A DNA stretch of 64,000 nt from Amaurobius ferox (taxonomy: Eukaryota; Arthropoda; Arachnida; Araneae; Amaurobiidae): assembly GCA_951213105.1 (NCBI GenBank), contig OX578155.1, positions 32,211,984-32,275,983 on the forward strand, given 5' to 3'. Positions 1 through 10,218 of the stretch are shown here, piece by piece. The notes beneath the pieces were generated by a model. It saw nothing but the letters and a program-made list of their open reading frames with translations. It made no database searches and was not told where the DNA came from. A program made the translations under genes and the position numbers. The first letter of the stretch is position 1; every line of letters begins with the position of its first letter.

Positions 1-346
1 TTACGAAATGGCCCCCAAAAATCGCCAAAATCTAAAAAAAAGACTATGTATGCTCAAATATATCAATTAAATTCTTGTTTTATACTCAAATTTTGACGAG
101 GAAAAGAATATAACACACTCCATTATACTTTATGACTAATCGTTCTCAAGATATTTGAGATTTCTTGCAATTTTGTTACGCCGATTTCGGGAAATTGTCC
201 AATTATCAAATAAAAACGAAAATTGAATTAAAAATGCAAATTGGGTGTTCTTTGGTGCAATTAATCTCAATCTAACGAATTATTAAAGAAATAAATGAAA
301 TATGAATTTAAGTCTGCAGGAAAAGTCATGTGCTGCCCACATCAGA
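1..346 (+). repeat. Family B element B1, 3' part only (window edge)
   Basis: Matches the last 350 bases of the complete family B copies at 61712 and 63003: the block around 'gttctcaagatattt', the 'ttgaattaaaa' block, then the inverted arm AAGTCTGCAGGAAAAGT followed by the terminal hairpin ATGTG-CTGCC-CACAT and CAGA. The 5' part lies outside the window. No coding capacity. Confidence 0.75.
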
Positions 347-742
347 ATTTTTTTTCTTTCAAATTATACAAGAAAAAATTTGAAAAATAGGTATCAGGGT
401 GAAATTGATTACAACTTTGATGTGTTACTCTTCACTTTAAAGGGATTGAAAATATCTTTCGATTAATACCATACTTGAAAATGTACTCCCCCCTGGGGGT
501 AATTTCCCCCCCAAGGGGTTTAATGACGTCACGAATAAAAAAATTTGTCTCACATCTATTTTACACCACAACAATGATTGAAACTATGAAGTCTCATGGT
601 CAATGAGTCATAAATAAACACTTTTATACATGATTGTGTCAAATTTTGTCCTATGCTGCATGTGAAACACGTAAAATTTCAAATAAGCTTAAAATTTTCA
701 CTCGAATGCAAAAAAACATTCTATCTAGTTCTAGATTTCTTT
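347..742 (-). repeat. Family C element C1, first half (interrupted by A1)
   Basis: Reverse complement of the C copy at 15811-17868: shares the CACTTTAAAG block, the G/C homopolymer block, TGACGTCACGAA, the TATGCTGCATG block and the CTAGTTCTAGATTT block. It stops at a T-run where family A element A1 begins and resumes at 12891. No coding sequence. Confidence 0.6.
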
Positions 743-871
743 ACTTTCCTTATATACATAATGTATAAGGAAAGTATTATGACGGGGTCGAAAATTCGAA
801 TCCGAGATTTCGACGGGAGAGAACGTTTCAAGCATCCCTTATCACAAATCGAACATTTTTGAAGTGATGTC

Positions 872-904
<33 letters not shown>

Positions 905-1381
905 CAGTGAGTCTGTGGAGACGATATCTCACGAACGAATGGAGCGATTCGAATGAAATTTGGTACAAAAATCACAATCCGTGAATACTGGAAGCCTATT
1001 GTTTTAAAACACAATCGAATGTTCAGAACCCCCCACTACAGTTTCGAGTGAAATTTTGACAAAATCATCAAAAAATCAAAACCTTTAATAAAGTTACGCA
1101 AATAGACATTCCTTATGTAATTTTTTCTTAGAAAACGATTGACATAAACTTTAGAACGCTAGCATGAACCGTTCTCGAGATATTACACAATTTTCAAATA
1201 AATTTATCAAAAAGTCATATAAAATAAAAATAAATATTAATTGTTAAGAAACATGTTCCCTTTTCATATGTAATACCATGCGATAAATTGGGTGACATCA
1301 TTCTCGTGGATCTAGCTCGTTCCATTCAGGAGAAAAGATTCTTTGAGTAATACTTTTTTATTTGAACTCTAATAGTCATTT
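743..1381 (+). mobile_element. Family A element A1, 5' portion (HINE-like, non-autonomous)
   Basis: Begins with the A-type terminal palindrome (ACTTTCCTTATATA ... TATAAGGAAAGT). Then come the GGGGTCGAAAATTCGA block, a TG microsatellite after GTGATGTCTG, and the conserved GTTCTCGAGATATT and ATCTAGCTCGTTCCATTCA blocks. Interrupted at 1381 by the LTR retrotransposon; the remaining 298 bases are at 12593-12890. A1 itself lies inside family C, in a T-run. Confidence 0.75.
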
Positions 1382-1845
1382 TGTTACAGCGGTCAAAATT
1401 AAAATCTTGAACGCGTAACTAGATATCGCGTACCTAAGACTTGTTATTCTAACAGCAGAGGCAGATGGCAAATAGTGGAATGTGTTTTTGCTTAAGGCAG
1501 GGCCAGGTGCGATATTTTGATATAAACACCCCTTTCAGTAAGAAAGCACTTAACGCGGGGCGGCTTCGGGATGGAAGAGTCCCAGTGCTATAAAATATAA
1601 CGCAAGAAAAGGGAATTGATTCCACTGCCTATAAATATGCCTTGCGCAACTTTAATAGAATAGGGCTTAGAAATCTGTCCGCAAAGGGGTCAGTGTGAAC
1701 GCACAATAAGGGGAATACTTTAATGGTCTGAGGGAGCGAAATCTCCCACGACCATTTGAGATCGCCAGCAGCTGACGGACCCGCCAGATGGTCAAGGGTT
1801 CTAGAGGTCGTGGGAACGGGAAAACGTAAACAACAAGTCGGGTAC

Positions 1846-1882
1846 TATATATATTGGCCCGAGAGGATATCACACATCAGTA
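1846..1882 (+). promoter_or_regulatory. LTR core promoter: TATA box and TCAGT initiator
   Basis: TATATATAT at 1846-1854 is followed by TCAGTA at 1877-1882, so the predicted start (A of TCAGT, 1879) lies about 31 bp downstream of the TATA. This fits the arthropod initiator consensus TCAKTY. The same sequence lies at 12008-12044 in the 3' LTR. Confidence 0.55.
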
Positions 1883-2030
1883 TCATTATCAGACTTATCA
1901 TACGTAGACTAGACTCACATAGTTGTGGTGTGCAGAGTAGAAAGTTAGATGTGAATCTGTGCAGAGTCCCCGGAGCCCCTGCCGACAAGTGACGCCCCAG
2001 GTGCAGCCAAGAGCAGAGACCCCGCCTTAG

Positions 2031-2041
2031 TGAAGGTAAGA
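2031..2041 (+). promoter_or_regulatory. Candidate splice donor in the LTR/leader
   Basis: TGAAG|GTAAGA with the cut after 2035 is close to the consensus AG|GTRAGT and lies downstream of the predicted transcription start. Inferred role: donor for a subgenomic env-like message. Untested. Confidence 0.3.
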
Positions 2042-2431
2042 ATTCTCATCCATAATGGGTTTTAAAACGCACTAGTTTGTTAGGAATAATCAGGGGCTAA
2101 GATTCGTGACGCGATGTATTTAAACCACGGTTTTTTCTCTCTCTCTCTCTCTCTCTACTCCGCCATCCTCTTTCCTAGTGTAAGGAAAGGCCCGATCGCT
2201 GTCTAAGTAAAAACAATGTATAATATGAACGAAGTGTAGGAATAAATTGTTATTTTTAATTATATCATCTCTTTTTATTTAACCATTCACGCTTTACGCC
2301 ATGTCATTGAAAATCAGAAAAGAGCCGCCAATCCGCGAAACCTTTACTTCGCCGATTGATGTGTCCTCCAAGTGGGTATAGGGACTGTGGCAGTATGTTA
2401 GCCTACAGAGTGGAGGGCAGCGGCGTAACAC

Positions 2432-2449
2432 TGGTGCCGCGACCAGGAT
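2432..2449 (+). promoter_or_regulatory. Primer-binding site (tRNA-His-like)
   Basis: TGGTGCCGCGACCAGGAT begins one base after the LTR, in the standard position for a tRNA 3'-end complement (TGG pairs with CCA). From memory it fits the 3' end of animal tRNA-His (about 15 of 18 bases) better than tRNA-Lys, -Ser, -Arg or -Leu. Position is convincing; tRNA identity is an inference. Confidence 0.6.
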
Positions 2450-3005
2450 ATTTTTTAATTCAAACCTGGGAGAAATTGTAAATGAGAATGGAAAGGAAAC
2501 TTTAGGTTAGGAAAAGGATAGACTGAGGTTAAAATAAGGTAAGGGAAAAAGGGTTGAAATCAAATGAATAGCTATTGATATATAATTGCATGCAACGGAT
2601 GTTTATTTATTATATGTATATTGTGTAATTTTATTATTTTATGGTAATGTGCGATTTATGTAGATTGTATATATGTACTGTATGTATTTACTGTACGAGG
2701 TTTTCGGTGTAAAAATGAGGGAGTAAGGATGGAAAGGAAAGATTGGAAAATTAAGTGATTGATAGGGGTATTAAGAAGGAACATGAGAAAGGGGATTTTA
2801 CCTTGGATTACAAAGAAATAAGGGGATGATCTGATGAATTAAGGGGTTATGAGAGGATACTGTGGATTAGGATTATAGAAGTGTGAAATTTAGAGTGGGT
2901 AAGGGGTAAACAATTGTTTTTTTTAATTTATAATTTACCTGTTATTGAAATTTATGGTTGTTTATTTATGATTTTGTATATGACACTTGTGTGTAGACAT
3001 TAAGA
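2450..3005 (+). other. Gag leader / 5' untranslated region of the LTR element
   Basis: Noncoding and strongly purine-biased on the + strand (many GGAAAGGA/GGGGTAAG-type stretches). No frame of note opens before the gag ATG. Packaging signals would be expected here but cannot be identified by eye. Confidence 0.6.
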
Positions 3006-4067
3006 ATGCAGGCGGAGAGTGGTGACAGGAGCGTAGGGGTCGGCCGTGCCCCGGTAACAAACACAATAGCGGGATTTTTAGGATTAATCCCTTCATTTAC
3101 GGGAAGTGAAGAATTTTTAACACCTGCCCAGTTTATCGAATCAATTGAGGAGGTGGCGCAATTAGCGGGTTGGACTGATGCCGAAAAATTGCTAATAGCA
3201 AAAACAAAGATTAAGGGGGGTGCATCTGAATTTTTGTCAAATCATCACGATGTAAGGCAGGTACGAGCGTTCGAAACATTCAAAAAATATTTCTTGGAAT
3301 ATTTTGAAAAACAGCTCCCTCTTGCAGTCAAACTGCAGCAGTTTACATCATGTAAACAAAAGCCGGGGGAGTCCGTCAAACAGTATGCAGGACGCGTGAA
3401 AAATCTTGCGTTTGATTATTTACAGGGGGCAAATTTTGAGATCCCGGAAGTGGAAAGTATTGCGGACAAAACTAGGCTGTCCCAATTTTTGTCCGGCTTA
3501 AATGTGAAATTGCAGAGGGCTGTGCTATCACAAAATCCCACGACACTGGATAAGGCAATTGAGGTCGCAATCCTCGAGGAGGCAAACGAAAGGATATGTA
3601 GCAGGGGGTCCCTCATAAATGCGACAGAAACAGATAGCGAGGGCTTACTCGAAGTGTTACTAGCGAAAGAACAAGCGAACGAAGCGCTGATAAACAACCT
3701 TCAGAAAAAAATTAATGATTTAGAGGTTAGTCGTCGGACCCAGGATAGAGAAATCCGGAATCAAACCCATAGGCCCCAGGAACGAAATTTAGGAGGGCGA
3801 GTAGAAGACCGAAGGTGTTTTGTCTGTGCAAAAGTCGGACATCTGATGCGCAATTGCACAGCCAGACCGCCCCTAGGGGCGGCAAGAACGACAGCTCCAC
3901 GTTACGATCAGAATAGGGGTGGACAAGAGAGGGGTTTTCGAAATAATGGGGCTCAGAGGGGTTCGCAAAGGGACCGTTACCAGTACAATCCCAGGAATGA
4001 AACGTTAAACACGCAAGGGCGTCCTGGAATAAGGGGGGACAACAGGGCGCCCGCATATCGAAATTAG
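3006..4067 (+). CDS. gag: Gag polyprotein of Ty3/gypsy-type element
   Basis: A 353-residue structural protein that would assemble the retrotransposon capsid and bind its RNA. Residues about 25-200 read as a Retrotrans_gag capsid region (AFETFKKYFLEYF, then QQFTSCKQKPGESVKQYAGR, then LSQFLSGL), with the helical leucine/aromatic spacing usual for the family. Residues 215-245 could form a coiled coil. A single zinc knuckle C-X2-C-X4-H-X4-C (CFVCAKVGHLMRNC) lies at 271-284, followed by an Arg/Gly/Gln-rich RNA-binding tail. The ATG is the first in frame after the leader. The stop TAG (4065-4067) lies in the overlap with pol, and TTA AAC near the end forms part of a slippery site. Intact, with no broken key residue seen. 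Confidence 0.93.
   Translation: MQAESGDRSVGVGRAPVTNTIAGFLGLIPSFTGSEEFLTPAQFIESIEEVAQLAGWTDAEKLLIAKTKIKGGASEFLSNHHDVRQVRAFETFKKYFLEYFEKQLPLAVKLQQFTSCKQKPGESVKQYAGRVKNLAFDYLQGANFEIPEVESIADKTRLSQFLSGLNVKLQRAVLSQNPTTLDKAIEVAILEEANERICSRGSLINATETDSEGLLEVLLAKEQANEALINNLQKKINDLEVSRRTQDREIRNQTHRPQERNLGGRVEDRRCFVCAKVGHLMRNCTARPPLGAARTTAPRYDQNRGGQERGFRNNGAQRGSQRDRYQYNPRNETLNTQGRPGIRGDNRAPAYRN
4004..4052 (+). promoter_or_regulatory. Programmed -1 frameshift signal between gag and pol
   Basis: The heptamer G TTA AAC (4004-4010) sits in register with the gag codons TTA and AAC; GUUAAAC is a known functional slippery site in arteriviruses. The pol frame opens only at 4001, just after TGA 3998-4000, so the slip must occur within 4001-4067. 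After a 6-nt spacer, GGGC (4017-4020) can pair with GCCC (4049-4052), and GTCC (4021-4024) with GGAC (4037-4040), giving an 8-bp stem with one bulge. Frame, spacing and stem all agree with -1 frameshifting into pol. Confidence 0.7.
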
Positions 4068-7000
4068 TGACGGAGAAAGGGCACGAGGATTTTAGTCTCC
4101 CAGTCATTTCCGCAAAGATTTCCGGAGTCCAGTTTCGGCTGCTCTTAGACACGGGAGCAGTTCTAACGCTGTTGGATAAGGAAGCCTTTGCTCGCATTAA
4201 AACGAGTTACCCCATGCGAAGATTTGGAATCAGACTGACAGCGGTGAATGGAGGGGAGGTCCCACAAGATGGGTTTTATGTAATGCCTCTACAAGTGGGA
4301 ACAGGCATCATATCGCACCCCATTGTAATTACCACAAATAAATTGAGCGCCGTCTACGACGGCATAATAGGGGTAGATTACCTCAAAAGAGCAGGATTTG
4401 TGATTGACTTGAAGGAGGATCAGTTGGTCAACACACAGACGGGAGAAAAGGTAAACATTGACTTCTCAACCCCGCGTGGTCACACAATAGGCGCGTTCTC
4501 GCGGTCAACTCCTGTTATGGCAGAAGGGGGAAAAAGGGGGCGATTGTGTCAAAAGATACATTTAGCGGGAAGAGAGAGGAAGCTAGTGTCGGTTCGTAGC
4601 TCGTCGCCGAAAGTTGGGGTAGAAGGGAAGGTAATGGTCAATGCCCTCCCCTCGAAAGGAACACATAAAAGAGATAAAATTGAGGTCACATCAAAACCTA
4701 CCATTGTAAATAAGACCGGATCGTTGCAGGTAGAAATTCAAAACCGGACGAATGAATCAATGATTCTAAATAAAGGGATGGTAGTAGCAAATATCGTACC
4801 ATATGATTTAGTTCCCGAAGATTATATTAAAAGCGATCAGTCAGATCAGGGCCCTTTAAAGGAAACCGACTTTAACTTGACCGGGGTTGAACCGGAATAC
4901 AGACAAAAATTGTGGAAGGTCCTTAAGGAATTTAGAACTGCGTTTGCGCGAAATTTATCAGACATTGGCTATTGTGAACTGATTCCATTCGAAATTAATA
5001 TGGCAGATACCACCCCAATTAAAAGCAGGCCGTATCGAACCCCCTTAGCATTAAGAAAAGAGTTATCCAAACAAATTCAAGATCTAATGCAGGCGGGTGT
5101 TATCAGTCCGTCAAAATCTGCATTCAGTAGCCCCTGCCATTTCGTGAAAAAGAAATCCGGCGATAGTCGTTTAGTAGTTGACTACCGAAGGCTAAACGAA
5201 CGCTGTATCATGGATAATTATCAGACACCACGGGTCGAGGATATATTTAGTGAATTAGCAGGTTGCCAACTATTTAGCACGCTTGACCTTCGGGCATCAT
5301 ACCACCAGGTAAAGGTCAGAGAAGATCACCGTGAAAGGACTGCGTTCATTTGCGAGGACGGACTATTTGAATATAACACCATCCCATTTGGCCTCAAGGC
5401 AGCTCCGGGATGTTTCCAACGAATTGCAGATGCTATTCTATGTGGGTTGAGGGAGCAAAAGATTTTCTGTTTTATTGACGATGTCCTAATTGCTTCAAAT
5501 AACGCAGACGAACATCTCGAAAAAATTAAAATTGTACTTGAAAGATTTAGGAGTCATAATATAAAGTTTGCTCCGAGTAAGTGTGTATTCATGAGCAAAT
5601 CATTATCCTATTTGGGACACACAATTAGCGCGGACGGCATTTCACCTGACCCACGAAATGTGTACGCAGTTCAGGATTTTGTAATTCCCAAAAACGTAAA
5701 AGCAGTCAGACGATATCTGGGGATGTGTGGGTTTTACAGGAGACATATTAAGGATTACGCGGAATTGACTAAACCTCTGACCGATTTGACTAAAACAGGG
5801 ATAAGATTTAAATGGGGAACGGCAGAACAAAAGGCTTTTGATACTCTGAAAGCAGCGCTATTAGAGATGCCCAGATTAAATTTCCCGGATCCGGAAAAGA
5901 CCTTTTTCTTAGGTTGCGATGCCTCGAATTCATGTATTTCGGCGGCTATCCATCAAGAAGGCGCAGACGGTACCTTACTCCCCATAATGTTCATGTCCCG
6001 TAAATTGAAAAGTAATGAGTTGGGATACTCCACCATAGAGAAAGAATTATTAGCCATCGTAGAGGGAGTGAACTATTTCCGGGTATATCTCTATGGGAAG
6101 AGATTTGTGATTACCAGCGACCACAGACCCCTTACTTATATTCTCAATATCAAAAATCCGAATTCAAGATTAGCAAGATGGTCATGCAGCTTAGCAGAAT
6201 TTGACTTTGAAATCCAGTATGTAAAGGGAAGCCAAAATTTTGTCCCAGATTTTCTTTCTCGGGATGTTAATTCACTGGAGGTGACTGACAAAGTAGTGGC
6301 CGATTTAAAAACAGATCAAGAGAATGACCCTAGGTTAAAACCGATTATAGAAGAGCTAAAAAACGGAATTTCCCGATTGCGAAAGTCAGACGACTCTTAC
6401 TATGTAGATGAGTTCGGTATTCTAAAACATTACTCAAGACCTAAAAACAATGGTACTAGGGGAGATTACTTGGAACAAGTGGTGGTTCCAGAGAATAGGA
6501 GAGCAGAAGTTCTAGAAAAATGCCATGCAGGAATCTCAGGCGGCCACCTAAGGTTTGAGAAAACCTATGATAAAGTGAGAAGGGGTTATTTCTGGCCTAA
6601 TATGTATGCAGACAGTAAAAACTTTGTTCAGACGTGTCACGAATGTTTACGGAGAAGCGGTTTTAAACCTCGGGCCAAGGCAAAATTGGGACGTGTACCA
6701 CTATGCGAAGTCCCATTTGAAACTATTGGTGTCGATATCGTGGGCCCTCTACCAAGAACGGAAAGGGGTAATAAATATATTTTAACAGTGGTCGACCATT
6801 TCACCAGATATGCAGAAGCAATACCTCTTGTCGACACAAAATCAGAAACACTTATAAATATACTAATGACACACGTATTTTCGGTCCACGGATTTCCAAA
6901 TAAGGTGCTGAGCGATCGTGGCGCGAATCTGCTATCTCGCGATTTTGAGGGAATGCTATCAAAATTTGGGATTAAACATCTTAAAACTACAAGTTTTCAC

Positions 7001-8158
7001 CCAGCTGGGAATGCAAAAGTAGAGCGCTTTCACAGAACCCTCGAAGATGCACTAGCAAAATTAGTAGACGATAGTCAAGACAGTTGGGACGTCTTTCTAC
7101 CACACGTTTTGATAGCTTACCGAAGTGCCACCCATACAGCCACGGGAGATACGCCGTATTTCCTAATTTATGGAAGAGATCCGCGGTTACCGCATGATAT
7201 AATTCAAACCGAACCAAAATACTCATACTTCCCATATGACGACCATGTTCAAGCTTTATGTAATAGATTACACCATGCATATCGGATAGTGCGCGAAAAT
7301 AATTTAAAAGCATGTGAATTACAAGAGAAATACCGGGCTGATCGAGCCGTTAATAAAAATATCCAAGTCGGGTCAAGAGTGTATTTGTACACACCCACTG
7401 TTAGGAAAGGGCGGTCGCGGAAATTAGCAAAATTTTCGGTAGGACCCTATAGAGTCATTAAACAACCTTCCGAGGTCAACTTCGAAATACAAAATATAGC
7501 AAGGCCGCGAGACACACAAAGAGTGCACGTCGATCGTTTAACGCTTGCTTTAGATAGGAAGCCATACTTGGAATATAGACCCATTGAAAAGGAGGCGATT
7601 GCACCCAACGTAGAAGTAAGCGGGGACAATGAACTCCCCAAATCTTACCCTCCTCCCCCAGAGTCCGTCGAATCCGACGAAGAAACGGTATTTTATGACT
7701 TTCCGGCATACTTACCTAACGCAAGAATTGAACCGAGTGGGGATCAAGTCATAGTGCCTCCTGTCACTTCAGGAAATATACCCAGTACTTCAACTGGAGC
7801 GTCCCGAACGCAACAACCTACTGGGAAACGAGGCGATGCCATAACAAGCGGGGGACCAGAGGCTAATTTACGACCCGCCCCCCCACAGAGAGTTTTAGGG
7901 ATTTCCGTGCAGGTACCCGAAGCGCCCTCAGTTCCGAAAGTGAGTGAAATTCAGGAAGACGAAAATGACACATGGGTGTATCGCAAGATGATGGATTTGG
8001 TCAAACCGGACACGAAGGGTGACGCGGAGAAAGGGTTTCTAGACAAACTGGCAGATAAATTGGCACAATCATTCGTGAACGCGTTGAGTTATAACGGAAA
8101 GGCTCGGGAACCTTCCGTCTTACACCAGCCCCAAGAGAGGTGGGAAACTTATGTTTAA
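4010..8158 (+). CDS. pol: Pol polyprotein: protease, reverse transcriptase, RNase H, integrase
   Basis: Copies element RNA into DNA and integrates it. Probably translated as a Gag-Pol fusion by -1 frameshift at 4010; there is no ATG near the start, and the frame can also be read from GTG 4067. Residues below are counted from 4067. Protease: LLLDTGA with catalytic DTG at 28-30 and IIGVDYL about 75 residues on. RT: VVDYRRLN, IPFGLKAAP and active site FIDD (469-472, in place of the commoner YxDD). RNase H: GCDAS (about 618), STIEKELLA and SDHRPL. Integrase: HHCC zinc finger (about 818-861), then D890, D950 and E986 with the exact D-(35)-E spacing, and a GPY/F module (1126-1128). About 200 proline- and acid-rich residues follow with no recognised domain; I see no chromodomain. 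All catalytic residues are present, so the gene looks intact. The stop TAA is at 8156. Confidence 0.95.
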   Translation, partial: HARASWNKGGQQGARISKLVTEKGHEDFSLPVISAKISGVQFRLLLDTGAVLTLLDKEAFARIKTSYPMRRFGIRLTAVNGGEVPQDGFYVMPLQVGTGIISHPIVITTNKLSAVYDGIIGVDYLKRAGFVIDLKEDQLVNTQTGEKVNIDFSTPRGHTIGAFSRSTPVMAEGGKRGRLCQKIHLAGRERKLVSVRSSSPKVGVEGKVMVNALPSKGTHKRDKIEVTSKPTIVNKTGSLQVEIQNRTNESMILNKGMVVANIVPYDLVPEDYIKSDQSDQGPLKETDFNLTGVEPEYRQKLWKVLKEFRTAFARNLSDIGYCELIPFEINMADTTPIKSRPYRTPLALRKELSKQIQDLMQAGVISPSKSAFSSPCHFVKKKSGDSRLVVDYRRLNERCIMDNYQTPRVEDIFSELAGCQLFSTLDLRASYHQVKVREDHRERTAFICEDGLFEYNTIPFGLKAAPGCFQRIADAILCGLREQKIFCFIDDVLIASNNADEHLEKIKIVLERFRSHNIKFAPSKCVFMSKSLSYLGHTISADGISPDPRNVYAVQDFVIPKNVKAVRRYLGMCGFYRRHIKDYAELTKPLTDLTKTGIRFKWGTAEQKAFDTLKAALLEMPRLNFPDPEKTFFLGCDASNSCISAAIHQEGADGTLLPIMFMSRKLKSNELGYSTIEKELLAIVEGVNYFRVYLYGKRFVITSDHRPLTYILNIKNPNSRLARWSCSLAEFDFEIQYVKGSQNFVPDFLSRDVNSLEVTDKVVADLKTDQENDPRLKPIIEELKNGISRLRKSDDSYYVDEFGILKHYSRPKNNGTRGDYLEQVVVPENRRAEVLEKCHAGISGGHLRFEKTYDKVRRGYFWPNMYADSKNFVQTCHECLRRSGFKPRAKAKLGRVPLCEVPFETIGVDIVGPLPRTERGNKYILTVVDHFTRYAEAIPLVDTKSETLINILMTHVFSVHGFPNKVLSDRGANLLSRDFEGMLSKFGIKHLKTTSFHPAGNAKVERFHRTLEDALAKLVDDSQDSWDVFLPHVLIAYRSATHTATGDTPYFLIYGRDPRLPHDIIQTEPKYSYFPYDDHVQALCNRLHHAYRIVRENNLKACELQEKYRADRAVNKNIQVGSRVYLYTPTVRKGRSRKLAKFSVGPYRVIKQPSEVNFEIQNIARPRDTQRVHVDRLTLALDRKPYLEYRPIEKEAIAPNVEVSGDNELPKSYPPPPESVESDEETVFYDFPAYLPNARIEPSGDQVIVPPVTSGNIPSTSTGASRTQQPTGKRGDAITSGGPEANLRPAPPQRVLGISVQVPEAPSVPKVSEIQEDENDTWVYRKMMDLVKPDTKGDAEKGFLDKLADKLAQSFVNALSYNGKAREPSVLHQPQERWETYV

Positions 8159-9753
8159 AAGGCCAAAAGGGGTTAGCGGTAGTATAAGCGCACTAGTATA
8201 AAGTGAGAATGGTGATAAAGGAAAGGGATGAATGGGAATTTTGGAAATGTATCGTTTAGCATAAACGGAAAGGAAAACTTATGAAGAATAAAACATAAGG
8301 GGTAGTTCACGGCAACCTAGGAAGAGGTATTATTCGTTTTTTTTGTGTGTTAAGTAAAGTGTGTGTTATATGAACAGACCTAAGAAGGGTGAATGTGGGA
8401 TTTCAGTTATTTATGTTGGTATCGAATGATTCGGGACGGAGAATTTAGATGGTTAACGAGTAAATAAAAGGGATATTTTGGAGTCAAAGAGTGCAGGGTT
8501 ACGAATGAAGGTTAGTGAGAACCGGAAGAGAAGGTATTGGACCTTACAAAATATTTAGCTTATGGGTATTAAGCGAGAGGAAGAGAAGATTGGTATAGGA
8601 ATGCAAATTGAATGGAATTGAGTGTAGAAGGTATTGAGAGTATGAAGAGTAGTGATAGGAAGACAAGATATTTTTTTTAAGTAATGCAAAGTACGTGAAT
8701 GATGAGCGAAAAGTGTAATTAAGAGATGACATGACCAAATGTTAATGATGGCTAATGAATGGTTAAATAAAAAGGAAAAGGGATGAGAAAACAATTGATT
8801 AAGGTTGACAAGTTGTAATCTTAAAAATGTTGAAATGTTTTTTTTTATTTAACACAACGCAATGAACAGAGAGGAACGAGCGAGTAACGGAAACTGTAAC
8901 GGGAGAAAATCATGGCTAATTAACATAATAATGGAGATTAACAAGAATCTACCAATTTTTTTTTTTTTTGAGGTATTTGAGTATTGACCCTGAGAAAATG
9001 TGGGGTCATGTTTGTTAAAATTATGAAAGAGATAAATGATAAGGGAGCTATAAATATAATTCATGATGAGCACTAACAATATTTGAGTGTAAGTTTAAGT
9101 TGAAATGAATGATCAAGATTAATACCAACTAGTCAAAATGTTAATATTAAAATGATGGCTGGGTTACGACTATAGGTCACTGAGTATATCAGTAAAAACA
9201 TTTCTGTTAGTACTGGGATACCTAAATGTTAATAAACGAGAAATTCTTGGCTTAGAATCTGAATATTAGTAATGAATGGTGGCCAAGCATTGAGAGGAGT
9301 GTAAATAAATGATTACTGGAATGTGTAAATAGTAATTGTAGGTAAGGCAAATCGGAAAATTATTATGAGCTAAGAATTAATATTAAAGGTTTGCCTTATG
9401 TAACTTAAGGAACATTAAATTAATATTTAAATTGATAACGCGAGTTATAGAAGTTTAATTTAAGATTAGGAAAGAGGAGAGTGAATTATATACGTTTATA
9501 TTTAGTTATATAAACATATATATAGATAATTGTTGATACAATTAAACATTGATTGTAACGAAGCATAAGACTGTTAAGACTGAGTAGTAGCTAGCGTAAG
9601 AATATGAAATAAGAAAGTGAAGAATGTACGTGAATATATGCGAATACGTATGAGTATATGTAAATACGTATATGTAAAGTTAATGAGCATAGATAATTTG
9701 ACTTTGTAAGGACAAGTATTAGATTGTTAATAATAAGTATGAACTATATAAAA

Positions 9754-9784
<31 letters not shown>

Positions 9785-10218
9785 TCATTTCAAGTATGTT
9801 TTTGTCAAATATGAATTGGATAGATGTAAGTTAAGAATATTGAAATGTGAATTGGATAGATCTAAGTTAAGAATATTGAAATGTGAATTGGATAGATTTA
9901 AGTTAAGAATATTGAAATGTGAATGGGATAGATTTAAGTTAAAAATATTGAAATGTGAATTGTATAGATTTAAGTTAAAGAATACTGAATTAGGAGTAGA
10001 GAAAATATAATTATGTATATGTAAAGATACGTGTGTGAGGTTATGATGTTAATTATGTATATGTAAAGTTTTATGTGTGATTTTATGATTTTATCAAATG
10101 GAATTGTGTAATATAATGTAATAATCAGAGAGATAGAGAGAGAGATCCGTCCACGAATTTAGGAGTATGCTACTGAATGCTCCTAGGTATAAGTAATCCT
10201 AAATTTTAAAAAATTAAA
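8159..10218 (+). other. Non-coding block of the LTR element between pol and the env-like frame
   Basis: About 2.06 kb without a frame of note. The first half is purine-rich on the + strand (GAAGAGAAGG-type runs); the second half is AT-rich with a (TA)n run at 9752-9778 and a 36-bp minisatellite at 9813-9992. An env gene or a spliced intron would be expected here. Its sequence resembles the gag leader in base bias. Confidence 0.7.
9813..9992 (+). repeat. 36-bp minisatellite inside the LTR element (5 units)
   Basis: Five units beginning GAATTGGATAGAT and ending GAAATGT at 9813, 9849, 9885, 9921 and 9957; the last is the most diverged. The 36-bp period keeps a 12-codon repeat open, but there is no sign of selection for protein. 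Confidence 0.85.

Larger units (their letters stand above)
1382..2430 (+). repeat. 5' LTR (1049 bp)
   Basis: Perfect six-base tips TGTTAC/GTAACA. A TATA box at 1846 and an initiator at 1877 put U3 at about 1382-1878; AATAAA at 2241 puts the R/U5 boundary shortly after, at about 2265. A (CT)10 run lies at 2137-2156 with the same repeat number in the 3' copy. Short frames of 68-78 codons inside the LTR have no recognisable domain and I do not call them. Confidence 0.95.

Noticed and set aside
1667..1992. 68- and 78-codon frames duplicated in both LTRs (also 11829-12154)
   Set aside because: They overlap each other on opposite strands across U3/R including the TATA box, and show no domain.
3416..4197. 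Minus-strand frames opposite gag (93 and 156 codons) and opposite pol
   Set aside because: Shadows of the real plus-strand genes.
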